DNA of 6,602 nt from an uncultured Gemmobacter sp. (lineage in GTDB: Bacteria > Pseudomonadota > Alphaproteobacteria > Rhodobacterales > Rhodobacteraceae), in the NCBI GenBank assembly GCA_937983495.1, contig CALKAA010000204.1, forward strand, positions 1 to 6,602, given 5' to 3'. Under the pieces are notes generated by a model. It was given only the letters and a program-made list of their open reading frames with translations, searched no databases and was not told the DNA's origin. Both the position numbers and the translations under genes were made by a program. This document shows positions 1-6,602 of the stretch, piece by piece. Positions within the stretch are counted from its first letter, which is position 1, and every line of letters begins with the position of its first letter.

Positions 1-1
1 T

Positions 2-3000
2 TCGGATATCGGCGATGACCTGACCGTGCGCAACACCGGCTCGGCCACCATTGGCGGCACGCTGACGGTTGCGGGCGACGGGATCGGCAGCAACACCCGC
101 GTTGCGGGCGATCTGACGGTTTCGAGCGGCGGGCGCCTCAACAGCACGACCGAGGTGATGGCCGGCGGTGAGGTGGTGGTCAACGGCAATGCGACGCTGG
201 CCGGGAATACCGATGTGGTCGGGACTGGCAGCCTGACGGTGCAGCAGTCCGGCACGCTGACGGGCGCGGTGACGCTGGCGCAGAACGCTGATGGCGATCT
301 GAACGGCACCGTGACGGGGGCCGTGACCAATGCGGGCGATCTGGATGTACGCGGCACGGTGACGGGCGCGCTGACCACCGCAGCCACTGGCGTTACCCGC
401 GTCGATGGGGCGCTGAGTGCGGGCAGCTCGGTCACCAACTCTGGCACCATGGTGGTGCAGGATGCGGGTGTGCTGACGCTTTCGGGCGGCAATGTGCTGC
501 GCACGCAAGACGGGGCCACCACCACCATCGAGGGGCGCGTGGTTGGCAATGTGGCCGATCAGGTCGATGGTGCGGGCTTTGGCCGCACGGTGCTGAGCGG
601 CGGTCAGGTGACCGGCACGGCCTCGCTGGATGGTCAGTTCGAGAATACCGGCACCAGCAGCATCGGCGGCGATCTGGATTTGCAGGATGATGCGGTGGCG
701 GTGATCGGCGGCGCATTGACCGTGACCGGGGATACCATCAACCGCAACAGTCTGACGGTGAATGGCACGCTGGTCTCGGGGCTGGAGAATCAGGTCGGGG
801 CCACCACCACGGTCAGCGGCACCGGCGCGGTGCAGGGCGATGTGACGAACCGTGGCACGCTGGGGCTGGCAGGGGGCGCGGAGGTGCGCGGCAACCTGAC
901 CACGCTGGGCGCAGGGGTGGTGAATGTCACCGGCACGGCGGCCAATCCCTCGGAGGTGACGGGCACTTTCACCAATGGCGGCACGCTGAATGGCAATGCC
1001 ACCGGCGCGGGCAATCTGCGGCTGGAGGCGGGCAGCTTTGTGAACAATGGCACGGTGTCGAATGCCGGGCCGGGCACGGGCGCTTTCATCATCGCGGCGG
1101 ATACGATCACGCTGAATGCGGGGTCCAGCCTGGCAGGTGACATCTCGTTGCGCGGCGATATTTTCAACCATATCAGCCTGACCTTCAACGAGCCGACACA
1201 GCTTTATGGGGATCTGACCAATCGCAGCGACGGCACGCTGACCATCTCGGCGGCGGTGGATGCCGATGGCAACAGCATTACCAATGCGGGCGCGATTGCG
1301 GTGACGGCGACCGGCAGCATTGACGGCAGCCTGACCAATACGGCCACCGGCACCGGCACGGTGGCGGGGGATATTTCGGGGGCCTTGTCCAATGCGGGCA
1401 CCCTGACCGTGACGGCCGATGTGGGCGGTGCGGTCAGCAACACCAATCAGTTGACGATGACCGGCGAGATTGGCGGTGCCTTGACCAACAGCGGCACGGC
1501 CAATGTGACCGGCAATGTGGCGGGCAGCGTGGCGAATAGCGATCAGTTGGTGCTGGCAGGCAATGTCGGCGGCAACCTGAGCAATGACGGCACCGCCGAT
1601 GTGACCGGCGCGGTGACCGGCAATGTGACGAATACCGATCAGCTTGTGCTGGCGGGCAATGTCGGTGGCGGCGTGACCAACAGTGGCACCGCCGAGATCA
1701 CCGGCGCAGTCACCGGCACGGTCTCGAACAGCGGCAGCCTGGTGCAGAACGGCAATATCGGCGGGCTGGTCAATGACGGCACCGCCAACGTGACCGGCAA
1801 TGTGGCCGGCAATGCCAGCAACACCGATCAGCTTGTGCTGGCGGGCAATGTGGGGGGCAGCCTGACCAATGACGGCACCGCCGAGGTGACGGGCACTGTG
1901 ACCGGCACGGTCACCAATCGCGGCGATCTGGTGCAGAATGGCACGATCGGTGCGCTGGTGAACGAGGGCGAGGCCGAGGTGAACGGCGATGTGCGGGGCA
2001 ATGTCTCCAGCACCGACCGGCTGGTGCTGGCAGGCGATGTGGGCGGCAGCCTGACCGCTTCGGGCCAGGCGACGGTGACCGGCGATGTGGCGGGCGCGCT
2101 GTCGAATGCCGGCACGATGACGCTGACCGGCAATGCCGGCAGCACGCTGGGCAATACCGGCACCCTGACCATGACCGGCACGGCGCGCGGTGCGGTGACC
2201 AACAGCGGCAGCATGACCCTGACCGGCGATGCCGGGTCCAATGTCACCACCAGTGGCAGCCTGACCATGGTCGGCGATGTGGGCGGGCGGCTGCGCAACA
2301 GCGGCACGCTGACCTATGAAGGCGCGGTGACCGGAGCTTTGGTCAACACGGCGACGGGCTCGGTCCGGCTGACCGATACGACCAGCACGGCCAGCATCTC
2401 CAATGCGGGCCTGATGGAGTCGGGCGCGGGCGTGCGCGTTGTGGCGACCGACGGGCTGGCCAATAGTGGCACGCTGACCCTGGGGGGGGCGCTGCGCGGC
2501 GATCTGAACAATACCGCCAGTGGCCGGGCCACTCTGGCAGGCAATGTGACCGGCCAGGTGACCAATGCGGGCACGCTGGTCACCCGGGGAGACGTTTCGG
2601 GCCGCCTGACCAACAGCGGCTCGGTGCGGCTGGGCGGCGATGTCGGCGGCACGATGCGCAACCTGTCGGGGGGCACTGTCACGCTGACGGATGATGTTGC
2701 GACGGGCCGCGTGGTCAACCAGGGCCGTCTGGTGGTGAGTGATGAGTTCACCCTGTCCACGGATGAGACAGTGCTGAACCAGCGCAGCGGCACGCTGATT
2801 CTGGGCGGCGAGATCACCAGCGGTGTGACCAGTGCCGGGTCCATGACGTTGAACGGCGGCAGGGTTGGCGGTGCGCTGGTCTCCACCGGCACGCTGAGAG
2901 CGGCCGGGGACAGCGTGGTTGCCGGGGGGCTGCGGCTGAATGACGGCACGGCCAGCCTGCTGGAAGGCGGCAGCATTCGCGCCGGGCGCGGGATCGTCAT

Positions 3001-4999
3001 CGGGCGCGAGGCCAGCCTGACTTCGGAGGGCGATCTGACCGGCCGGCTGCGCAATGCGGGCAGCTTCACCCAGGATGGTGACATCCGGGGGAATGTCGTG
3101 AACCGCCGGAGCGGCACGATGGATGTGAACGGCACCATCCGTGGCAATGTGCAGAACAGCGGCACCGCGACCCTGGAAGGGGAGGTGCGCGGCAACGTGA
3201 CCCAGACGGCGGGGCGCATGACGCTGGGCGGGAACCTGACGGTGACCGGCACCTTCACCACCGGCACCAATCTGGAGATCGGCGAGAGCATCGAGCTGGA
3301 TACCAACCGTTACCAGTTGGCCGAGGGCACGGTGACCCGTGTGGCAGGCACGCTGACCGCAGCGGAGGGCATTCTCAACGAAGGGCGCCTGTCACTGGCC
3401 GGCACCGGCACCGTGACGGGCGACATCACGGGCGGGGTGATCATCGCCCGGACAGGGGCCACGATCGACGGGGCCATCATCAATGCCCAGGTGGTGAACA
3501 TCGCCGATCGTGACAGTGGCGCGGGCAGGGGCGCGGTGGTGCCTGGGGCTGCGGGCCCGGTGCCCGGCCCCATCGAGCTGGATACCCTGCGGGTGACCCG
3601 GCTCATTGGCAATGAGACCGAGCTGGTCTTCGATCTGGATCTGAACAATGGCGATCCGGGGGCGCAACTGAGCGATGTGATCGTGGCCGATGACGGCAAT
3701 GCCGACACGGCGGATGTGAGCGGCAGCTTCAACGTGACGTTCAACTTCGATCCCGATGCGACGGTGGTTCAGCCCGGCGGCCCGATCCAACTGATCGAAG
3801 GCACCATCGCCGAAGGCACGGATTTCAACCCGATTTTCGACGAAATGCCGGGCGATAACCTGTTCGATTTCACCCTGGTGACCGACAATGCCACCGGGCT
3901 GTTCCTGCAATCCGAACTGGACCGCGACATTTCGGCCCTGGCGGGCAGCGTCAGCCTGTCGCAAAGCATCATCGGCGCACTGGTCAACCGTCCGACCAGC
4001 CCCTTCACGGTGGGGCGCGCCATCGAGGAAGAAAAGAACTGCGCCCCCGGTGGCTGGGCGCGGGCCACGGCGGGGCGCGTCAATGCCAGCGGCGACACGA
4101 CGAGCGTCGGTGCCCCGCAGGAAAACAGTGTCTCGGCCAACTATTCGGGCATCCAGTTCGGCGGCGACCTGTCCTGCTTCAATGGCTCCATCGGCGGTTG
4201 GGACATGGCGTTCGGCGTGATCGGCGGCATGAACCGGGGCTCTGGCACCCTGTCCACCGCGCGGATCGCCGAAGACAGCAGCGCGGTGTCCAGCCCGACG
4301 CGGGCGAAGTTCGACCAGACCTATCTGGGCCTCTACACCACGGCCTCCAAGGGCAATGTGGTGGCCGATCTTCAGGTGCGCAGCGAAAAGACCGATTTCA
4401 CGCTGAACAATGACGATATCGGTGGGATGTTGCTGAGCGATGCCAAGATGGGGTCAAGGGCGACCACCTTCTCGGGCTCGATCTCGGCCAGCTTCCCGAT
4501 CAAGGAAACCGGCTGGAATCTGGTGCCGACGGCGGGCTTCATGATCTCCAAGTCGAAGACCGACTCGCTGGCCTTCGGCTTCAAGCCGAACAGCGATGGC
4601 AGCGCCTCGGCGAACCGGGCCTCGTTGCAGATCGACGATCACACGATGAAGCTGGGCTTTGCGGGCCTGTCGGCCTCGACGGTGCGGATTGCCCCCAGCG
4701 GCAATGCGGCGACGAGCTATTTTGTCACCGGCACCTATTACAAGGACTTCTCGGACGATCTGACCTCGACCTTTGACTCGACGCAGATCAACCTGACCGA
4801 TGATCAGAAGCGGCTGAGCTCGCAGACGCTGGGGTCTTATGGTGAGATCAGCCTTGGGGTCAGCTATCTGAAGGTTCTGGAAACCACCGAAACGGGCCGG
4901 GCGGCGAAGCAGTTCAACGCTTCGGTGCGGGTGGACGGGCGGTTCAGCGGCTCGATGGACAGCGCGGCCATCACGGGCCAGGTGCGCTGGCAGTTCTGA
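2..4999 (+). CDS. Large autotransporter adhesin-like protein, beta-helix passenger plus C-terminal beta-barrel (5' partial)
   Basis: This is a probable type Va autotransporter: the C-terminal barrel inserts in the outer membrane and a long passenger is displayed outside, probably for adhesion or biofilm. The frame is open to the window edge, so the GTG at 26 is an internal Val codon; start and signal peptide are missing. Residues below count from that codon. Residues 1-440 are irregular Gly/Asn/Thr/Val-rich beta-helix repeats; 441-774 are a regular 16-residue array; 775-1160 are looser repeats. A Gly/Pro linker (about 1164-1182) precedes a cap-like module (about 1183-1298) rich in Asp and hydrophobic strands. 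A segment resembling the pore-spanning helix (about 1299-1330) leads to a barrel of about 315 residues, beginning GGWARATAG and ending AITGQVRWQF; the terminal Phe fits the BAM recognition signal. The only two cysteines are in the barrel region (1339, 1384). The ligand is unknown; the adhesin role is inferred. Confidence 0.88.
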   Translation, partial: SDIGDDLTVRNTGSATIGGTLTVAGDGIGSNTRVAGDLTVSSGGRLNSTTEVMAGGEVVVNGNATLAGNTDVVGTGSLTVQQSGTLTGAVTLAQNADGDLNGTVTGAVTNAGDLDVRGTVTGALTTAATGVTRVDGALSAGSSVTNSGTMVVQDAGVLTLSGGNVLRTQDGATTTIEGRVVGNVADQVDGAGFGRTVLSGGQVTGTASLDGQFENTGTSSIGGDLDLQDDAVAVIGGALTVTGDTINRNSLTVNGTLVSGLENQVGATTTVSGTGAVQGDVTNRGTLGLAGGAEVRGNLTTLGAGVVNVTGTAANPSEVTGTFTNGGTLNGNATGAGNLRLEAGSFVNNGTVSNAGPGTGAFIIAADTITLNAGSSLAGDISLRGDIFNHISLTFNEPTQLYGDLTNRSDGTLTISAAVDADGNSITNAGAIAVTATGSIDGSLTNTATGTGTVAGDISGALSNAGTLTVTADVGGAVSNTNQLTMTGEIGGALTNSGTANVTGNVAGSVANSDQLVLAGNVGGNLSNDGTADVTGAVTGNVTNTDQLVLAGNVGGGVTNSGTAEITGAVTGTVSNSGSLVQNGNIGGLVNDGTANVTGNVAGNASNTDQLVLAGNVGGSLTNDGTAEVTGTVTGTVTNRGDLVQNGTIGALVNEGEAEVNGDVRGNVSSTDRLVLAGDVGGSLTASGQATVTGDVAGALSNAGTMTLTGNAGSTLGNTGTLTMTGTARGAVTNSGSMTLTGDAGSNVTTSGSLTMVGDVGGRLRNSGTLTYEGAVTGALVNTATGSVRLTDTTSTASISNAGLMESGAGVRVVATDGLANSGTLTLGGALRGDLNNTASGRATLAGNVTGQVTNAGTLVTRGDVSGRLTNSGSVRLGGDVGGTMRNLSGGTVTLTDDVATGRVVNQGRLVVSDEFTLSTDETVLNQRSGTLILGGEITSGVTSAGSMTLNGGRVGGALVSTGTLRAAGDSVVAGGLRLNDGTASLLEGGSIRAGRGIVIGREASLTSEGDLTGRLRNAGSFTQDGDIRGNVVNRRSGTMDVNGTIRGNVQNSGTATLEGEVRGNVTQTAGRMTLGGNLTVTGTFTTGTNLEIGESIELDTNRYQLAEGTVTRVAGTLTAAEGILNEGRLSLAGTGTVTGDITGGVIIARTGATIDGAIINAQVVNIADRDSGAGRGAVVPGAAGPVPGPIELDTLRVTRLIGNETELVFDLDLNNGDPGAQLSDVIVADDGNADTADVSGSFNVTFNFDPDATVVQPGGPIQLIEGTIAEGTDFNPIFDEMPGDNLFDFTLVTDNATGLFLQSELDRDISALAGSVSLSQSIIGALVNRPTSPFTVGRAIEEEKNCAPGGWARATAGRVNASGDTTSVGAPQENSVSANYSGIQFGGDLSCFNGSIGGWDMAFGVIGGMNRGSGTLSTARIAEDSSAVSSPTRAKFDQTYLGLYTTASKGNVVADLQVRSEKTDFTLNNDDIGGMLLSDAKMGSRATTFSGSISASFPIKETGWNLVPTAGFMISKSKTDSLAFGFKPNSDGSASANRASLQIDDHTMKLGFAGLSASTVRIAPSGNAATSYFVTGTYYKDFSDDLTSTFDSTQINLTDDQKRLSSQTLGSYGEISLGVSYLKVLETTETGRAAKQFNASVRVDGRFSGSMDSAAITGQVRWQF
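1346..2347 (+). repeat. Array of 21 tandem 16-residue (48-bp) coding repeats in the autotransporter passenger
   Basis: Aligning the translation by eye gives 19 units of 16 residues and two of 15, with no gaps between units. In the phase starting TDQLVLAG, position 8 is Gly in 20 of 21 units, position 12 is Gly in 18, and position 16 is Asn in 18. Position 2 is usually Gly or Asp, and positions 10 and 14 are mostly Val, Leu or Ile. Fixed Gly turns, alternating hydrophobic positions and a stacked Asn position fit one rung of a parallel beta-helix per unit. The G-x-V-x-G spacing recalls bactofilin-type short-rung helices, but that likeness is an inference. The repeat weakens on both sides of these limits. 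Confidence 0.85.
1634..2011 (+). repeat. Two tandem copies of a 189-bp (63-residue) super-repeat
   Basis: Copy A (1634-1822) and copy B (1823-2011) each hold four rungs of 16, 16, 15 and 16 residues. Their first 29 bases are identical (1634-1662 and 1823-1851), and the two copies match at 45 of 63 residues by my count. In both copies the third rung (LVQNG, then LVN) lacks one residue at the same place. This argues for duplication of a four-rung block and not independent drift. A third, more diverged start (TDRLVLAGDVGG) follows at 2012, and a related rung (SDQLVLAGNVGG) sits 96 bp before copy A. Confidence 0.8.
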
Positions 5000-5054
5000 G
5001 ACCAAGGCCGGGCCGGGGTGCGGAGGTCATGCTTGACCTTGGCCCGGCCCGGTC
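5000..5054. terminator. Long GC-rich imperfect inverted repeat just after the autotransporter stop; possible terminator without a U-tract
   Basis: GGCCGGGCC (5006-5014) is exactly complementary to GGCCCGGCC (5041-5049). The stem continues inward to 5019/5036 with two G-T wobbles, giving 14 pairs. An outer GACC/GGTC clamp (5000-5003 with 5051-5054) adds four pairs across a small internal loop. The apical loop is about 16 nt. It begins one base after the stop codon of the autotransporter gene, a natural place for a terminator, but no T-run follows the stem. It may therefore be a Rho-assisted 3' end, a barrier that protects the mRNA end, or simply part of the downstream regulatory region, which it overlaps. 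Confidence 0.4.
5024..5039. promoter_or_regulatory. 16-bp dyad AGGTCA-N4-TGACCT over the -35 box; possible operator
   Basis: AGGTCA (5024-5029) and TGACCT (5034-5039) form a perfect 6-bp inverted repeat around TGCT. The right half-site contains most of the proposed -35 hexamer, so a bound repressor would block RNA polymerase. The same bases could instead form a small hairpin that competes with the larger fold at 5000-5054. No particular regulator can be named from the sequence. Confidence 0.3.
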
Positions 5055-5061
5055 GCACAAT
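5033..5061 (+). promoter_or_regulatory. Putative sigma-70-type promoter for the tssK operon
   Basis: TTGACC at 5033-5038 matches five of six -35 consensus bases. CACAAT at 5056-5061 matches four of six -10 bases, and the spacer is 17 bp. Transcription would begin near 5068, leaving a leader of about 60 nt before the tssK ATG. This is the only clear hexamer pair I find in the gap between the two genes. The spacer is very GC-rich and is the right arm of the inverted repeat at 5000-5054, so promoter activity could depend on a regulator. Confidence 0.5.
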
Positions 5062-5129
5062 CCGCGCATCACGGATGGGGCGCGCTGCCGATGGGCGGGC
5101 GCGGCCCTCGCATTACAGATTGGACGGCG

Positions 5130-6461
5130 ATGTCTTTGTTCAGCAAGGTGGCCTGGAAAGAGGGCCTTTTCCTTCAACCTCAGCATCTTCAGCAGGCCGA
5201 CCGCTATCTGGAAAACCTGATCGACGCCCGCTTGCGGCGGTTGCGGCCCTATTTGTGGGGCTTTGCCGATCTGGTGATCGACCGCGATCTGGCACAGCAG
5301 GGCAAGATCGGTTTGCGCCGGGTGTCCGGCGTGATGCCCGATGGCCTGGCTTTCGATGCCCCCGGCGCCGGCCCCTTGCCGCAGCCGGTGATCTGCCCGG
5401 AAGATGCGGCGGGGCAGTTTGTCTGGCTGACCCTGCCCGAAGTTTCGCCCAATGGCCGTGACATCGGCCCCGAGGAGGAGGGCGGTTCGACCCGCTGGCG
5501 GCTGACCTCGGAGAGCGTGGCCGACAATGCGGCGGGCGCGCGGACCGAGCATCTGGTGGAAATTGCGGTGCCGCGGCTGGAGCTGGCGATTCGCCGCACG
5601 CCGCGCCCCGGCTATCAATGCCTGCGCATCGCCCGCATCCACGAGATGCGCGACGGGGTGATTGCGCTGGATGACGGGGTGCCGCCGCCCGCGTTGATCC
5701 TGGGGGCGCATGCGGTGCTGGGCGGATACCTGAGCCGTGTGCTGGGCTGGGTGGAGGCCAAGCTGGAAACGCTGGCGCGCTATGCCGCCGATCCGTCCTC
5801 GGGCGGGGGGATGCAGGCCACCGATTACCTGATGCTGATGACGCTGAACCGCGAGGTGAACGGCTTGCGCCATCTGGCGGGGCTGGATTGCGTGCATCCG
5901 GAGGAGTTGTATCTGCGGCTGGTGGGGCTGGCGGGGGAGCTTGCGACCTTTGACAATGGCAGCCGTCTGGCGGCGAAATATCCGGCTTATGACCATGCCG
6001 ATGCCAAGGCCAGTTTCACGCCGGTGGTGATGGATATTCAGCGCGCGCTGTCGCGCGATGTGGGCCGCGCGGTGCGCTTGCCGCTGCGCATGGTGCGGCA
6101 GAATTCCTATCTGGCCGAGGTGGCGGATCGCAACCTGTTCCGCGAGGCGACCTTCGTGATCGAGGTGGAAAGCGCCAAGCCGCTGGCACAGGTGATGTTG
6201 CAGTTCCCGCAGTTGTGCAAGGTGGGCCCCAACACCCGGATGAGCGAGATCGTGAAGAACAACCTGCCCGGTATCGGCTTGGTGCATCTGCCCAATCCGC
6301 CGCGGCAGATCCGGGTTGTCGCCTCGAACGTGTATTTCCTGCTGGACCGCAACACGCCGTTGTGGTCGGAGTTCTCCAGCGCGCCGGCGATCGGCATGCA
6401 TTTTGCGGGCGACTGGCCGGAGCTGAAGCTGGAATTCTGGGCGATCCCGGAAAAGCTGTAA
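5130..6461 (+). CDS. tssK: Type VI secretion system baseplate subunit TssK (ImpJ/VasE family)
   Basis: TssK is the cytoplasmic baseplate adaptor that links the TssEFG wedge to the TssJLM membrane complex through TssL and TssM. The 443-residue product is the usual family length. The N-terminus has the family pattern W-K-E-G-L-F-L-Q-P-Q-H-L-Q-Q (9-22). The N-terminal shell domain would span about 1-175. A helical middle region (about 185-315) contains HPEELYLRL (256-264), LAGELATF (267-274) and YPAYDHAD (284-291). The C-terminal docking domain (about 320-443) contains LPGIGLVHLPNPP (379-391), NVYFLLD (400-406) and LKLEFWAIP (432-440). I chose ATG 5130 because the conserved N-terminus begins there; in-frame ATG 5091 would add 13 residues unlike the family. 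The ribosome binding site is weak (GGA at 5122-5124). It is probably first in an operon with the following gene. No frameshift or missing motif is visible. Confidence 0.95.
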   Translation: MSLFSKVAWKEGLFLQPQHLQQADRYLENLIDARLRRLRPYLWGFADLVIDRDLAQQGKIGLRRVSGVMPDGLAFDAPGAGPLPQPVICPEDAAGQFVWLTLPEVSPNGRDIGPEEEGGSTRWRLTSESVADNAAGARTEHLVEIAVPRLELAIRRTPRPGYQCLRIARIHEMRDGVIALDDGVPPPALILGAHAVLGGYLSRVLGWVEAKLETLARYAADPSSGGGMQATDYLMLMTLNREVNGLRHLAGLDCVHPEELYLRLVGLAGELATFDNGSRLAAKYPAYDHADAKASFTPVVMDIQRALSRDVGRAVRLPLRMVRQNSYLAEVADRNLFREATFVIEVESAKPLAQVMLQFPQLCKVGPNTRMSEIVKNNLPGIGLVHLPNPPRQIRVVASNVYFLLDRNTPLWSEFSSAPAIGMHFAGDWPELKLEFWAIPEKL

Positions 6462-6479
6462 GGCTGTGATGCTGGAGCA

Positions 6480-6498
6480 GCGGGCCCGGATGGCCCGC
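6480..6498. other. Perfect 7-bp stem hairpin in the tssK-tssL spacer
   Basis: GCGGGCC (6480-6486) pairs exactly with GGCCCGC (6492-6498) around a 5-nt loop. No T-run follows, so it does not look like a full terminator. It lies 18 nt after the tssK stop codon and could fine-tune expression within the operon or mark an RNA processing site. The 9-mer ATGGCCCGC occurs at 6490 and again at 6514, so the right arm is present twice. The region also reads in frame with the next gene, so it may be coding. Confidence 0.35.
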
Positions 6499-6547
6499 GA
6501 CGAGAAAGACCCAATGGCCCGCCTGTCCTCGCGCGGGTCAGAGTGCC

Positions 6548-6554
6548 GGGAGGG
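6548..6554 (+). promoter_or_regulatory. Strong Shine-Dalgarno deciding the tssL start
   Basis: GGGAGGG at 6548-6554 lies 7 nt before the ATG at 6562 and is the best Shine-Dalgarno match in the window. It favours 6562 over the in-frame upstream ATGs at 6469, 6490 and 6514. A weaker AAGG (6460-6463), overlapping the tssK stop codon, could serve the 6469 ATG. Confidence 0.65.
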
Positions 6555-6561
6555 CAGGACC

Positions 6562-6602
6562 ATGGCTGGAGGCGATGATCGCGACAAGACGGTGATCGGG
6601 GG
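6562..6602 (+). CDS. tssL: Probable TssL (DotU/IcmH/ImpK family) N-terminus, 3' partial
   Basis: Only 13 full codons are visible, reading MAGGDDRDKTVIG. TssL is the inner-membrane T6SS protein, with a cytoplasmic DotU-like domain and one C-terminal membrane helix; it binds TssK and TssM. The call rests on two points: tssL usually follows tssK directly, and many TssL proteins start with an acidic, disordered stretch holding a D-[KR]-T-V-[IF] motif. A strong ribosome binding site precedes the ATG. The same frame is open upstream with no stop back into tssK, so a start at 6469 (31 more residues, beginning MLEQRARMARDEKD) is a real alternative. The product cannot be proven from so short a piece. 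Confidence 0.6.
   Translation, partial: MAGGDDRDKTVIG

Noticed and set aside
26..28. GTG at 26 as the start of the autotransporter gene
   Set aside because: The frame is open upstream to the window edge with the same repeat-like sequence, and no signal peptide follows the GTG.
1346..2347. Repeat array considered as a CRISPR array or non-coding satellite
   Set aside because: The 48-bp period keeps one reading frame, varies mostly at synonymous or conservative positions, and has no repeat-spacer pattern.
2314..3306. 330-codon minus-strand open frame opposite the autotransporter
   Set aside because: Its Ser/Pro/Val/Arg-rich product is the reverse complement of the Gly/Thr/Asn repeats; it has no recognisable domain, and similar shadows recur along the array.
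5091..5129. Thirteen-residue N-terminal extension of TssK from ATG 5091
   Set aside because: The family N-terminus begins at MSLFSKVAW (ATG 5130); the added residues are not family-like and there is no clear ribosome binding site before 5091.
5029..5220. Small + strand frame starting in the intergenic dyad, possible leader peptide
   Set aside because: It runs well into tssK in another frame, has no good ribosome binding site, and its composition looks like an out-of-frame reading of the tssK start.
4971..6587. 538-codon minus-strand open frame opposite tssK
   Set aside because: It lies opposite a clear TssK gene, its product is rich in His, Arg and Gln with no family-like motif, and long antisense frames are common opposite GC-rich genes.

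Overview
The window is GC-rich (about two thirds G+C by eye) with strongly GC-biased third codon positions and weak Shine-Dalgarno sequences. It carries the start of a type VI secretion (T6SS) gene block. Together these suggest a proteobacterium, most likely an alphaproteobacterium of the Rhodobacterales type. The lineage is inferred from composition and gene content; there is no rRNA or other direct marker. Everything real lies on the + strand, and the long minus-strand reading frames are shadows of GC-rich coding sequence.

Positions 2-4999 hold the 3' three quarters or more of one very large gene for a classical (type Va) autotransporter. The 5' end and signal peptide lie outside the window. 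Its passenger is a cysteine-free, Gly/Asn/Thr/Val-rich beta-helix. Its centre (1346-2347) is an unusually clean array of 21 units of 16 residues, containing a recent 189-bp tandem duplication. A Gly/Pro linker, a cap module and a C-terminal outer-membrane beta-barrel ending in Trp-Gln-Phe follow.

Positions 5000-5129 are the only true intergenic gap around the second gene. A long GC-rich imperfect inverted repeat follows the autotransporter stop codon. Its right arm overlaps a good sigma-70-like promoter (TTGACC, 17 bp, CACAAT) that would drive the downstream operon, and a 16-bp dyad covers the -35 box.

Positions 5130-6461 encode TssK, the T6SS baseplate adaptor that docks the baseplate to the TssJLM membrane complex. 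After about 100 bp, a reading frame with a strong ribosome binding site at 6548-6554 begins; its first 13 residues look like the N-terminus of TssL (DotU/IcmH family), the inner-membrane partner of TssK. The tssK-tssL order is the usual one. tssJ is not upstream of tssK here; the autotransporter takes that position. No wholly new system is visible. The points of most interest are the short-period beta-helix repeat, the promoter/inverted-repeat arrangement at the junction, and a possible phospho-threonine switch at the start of TssL.
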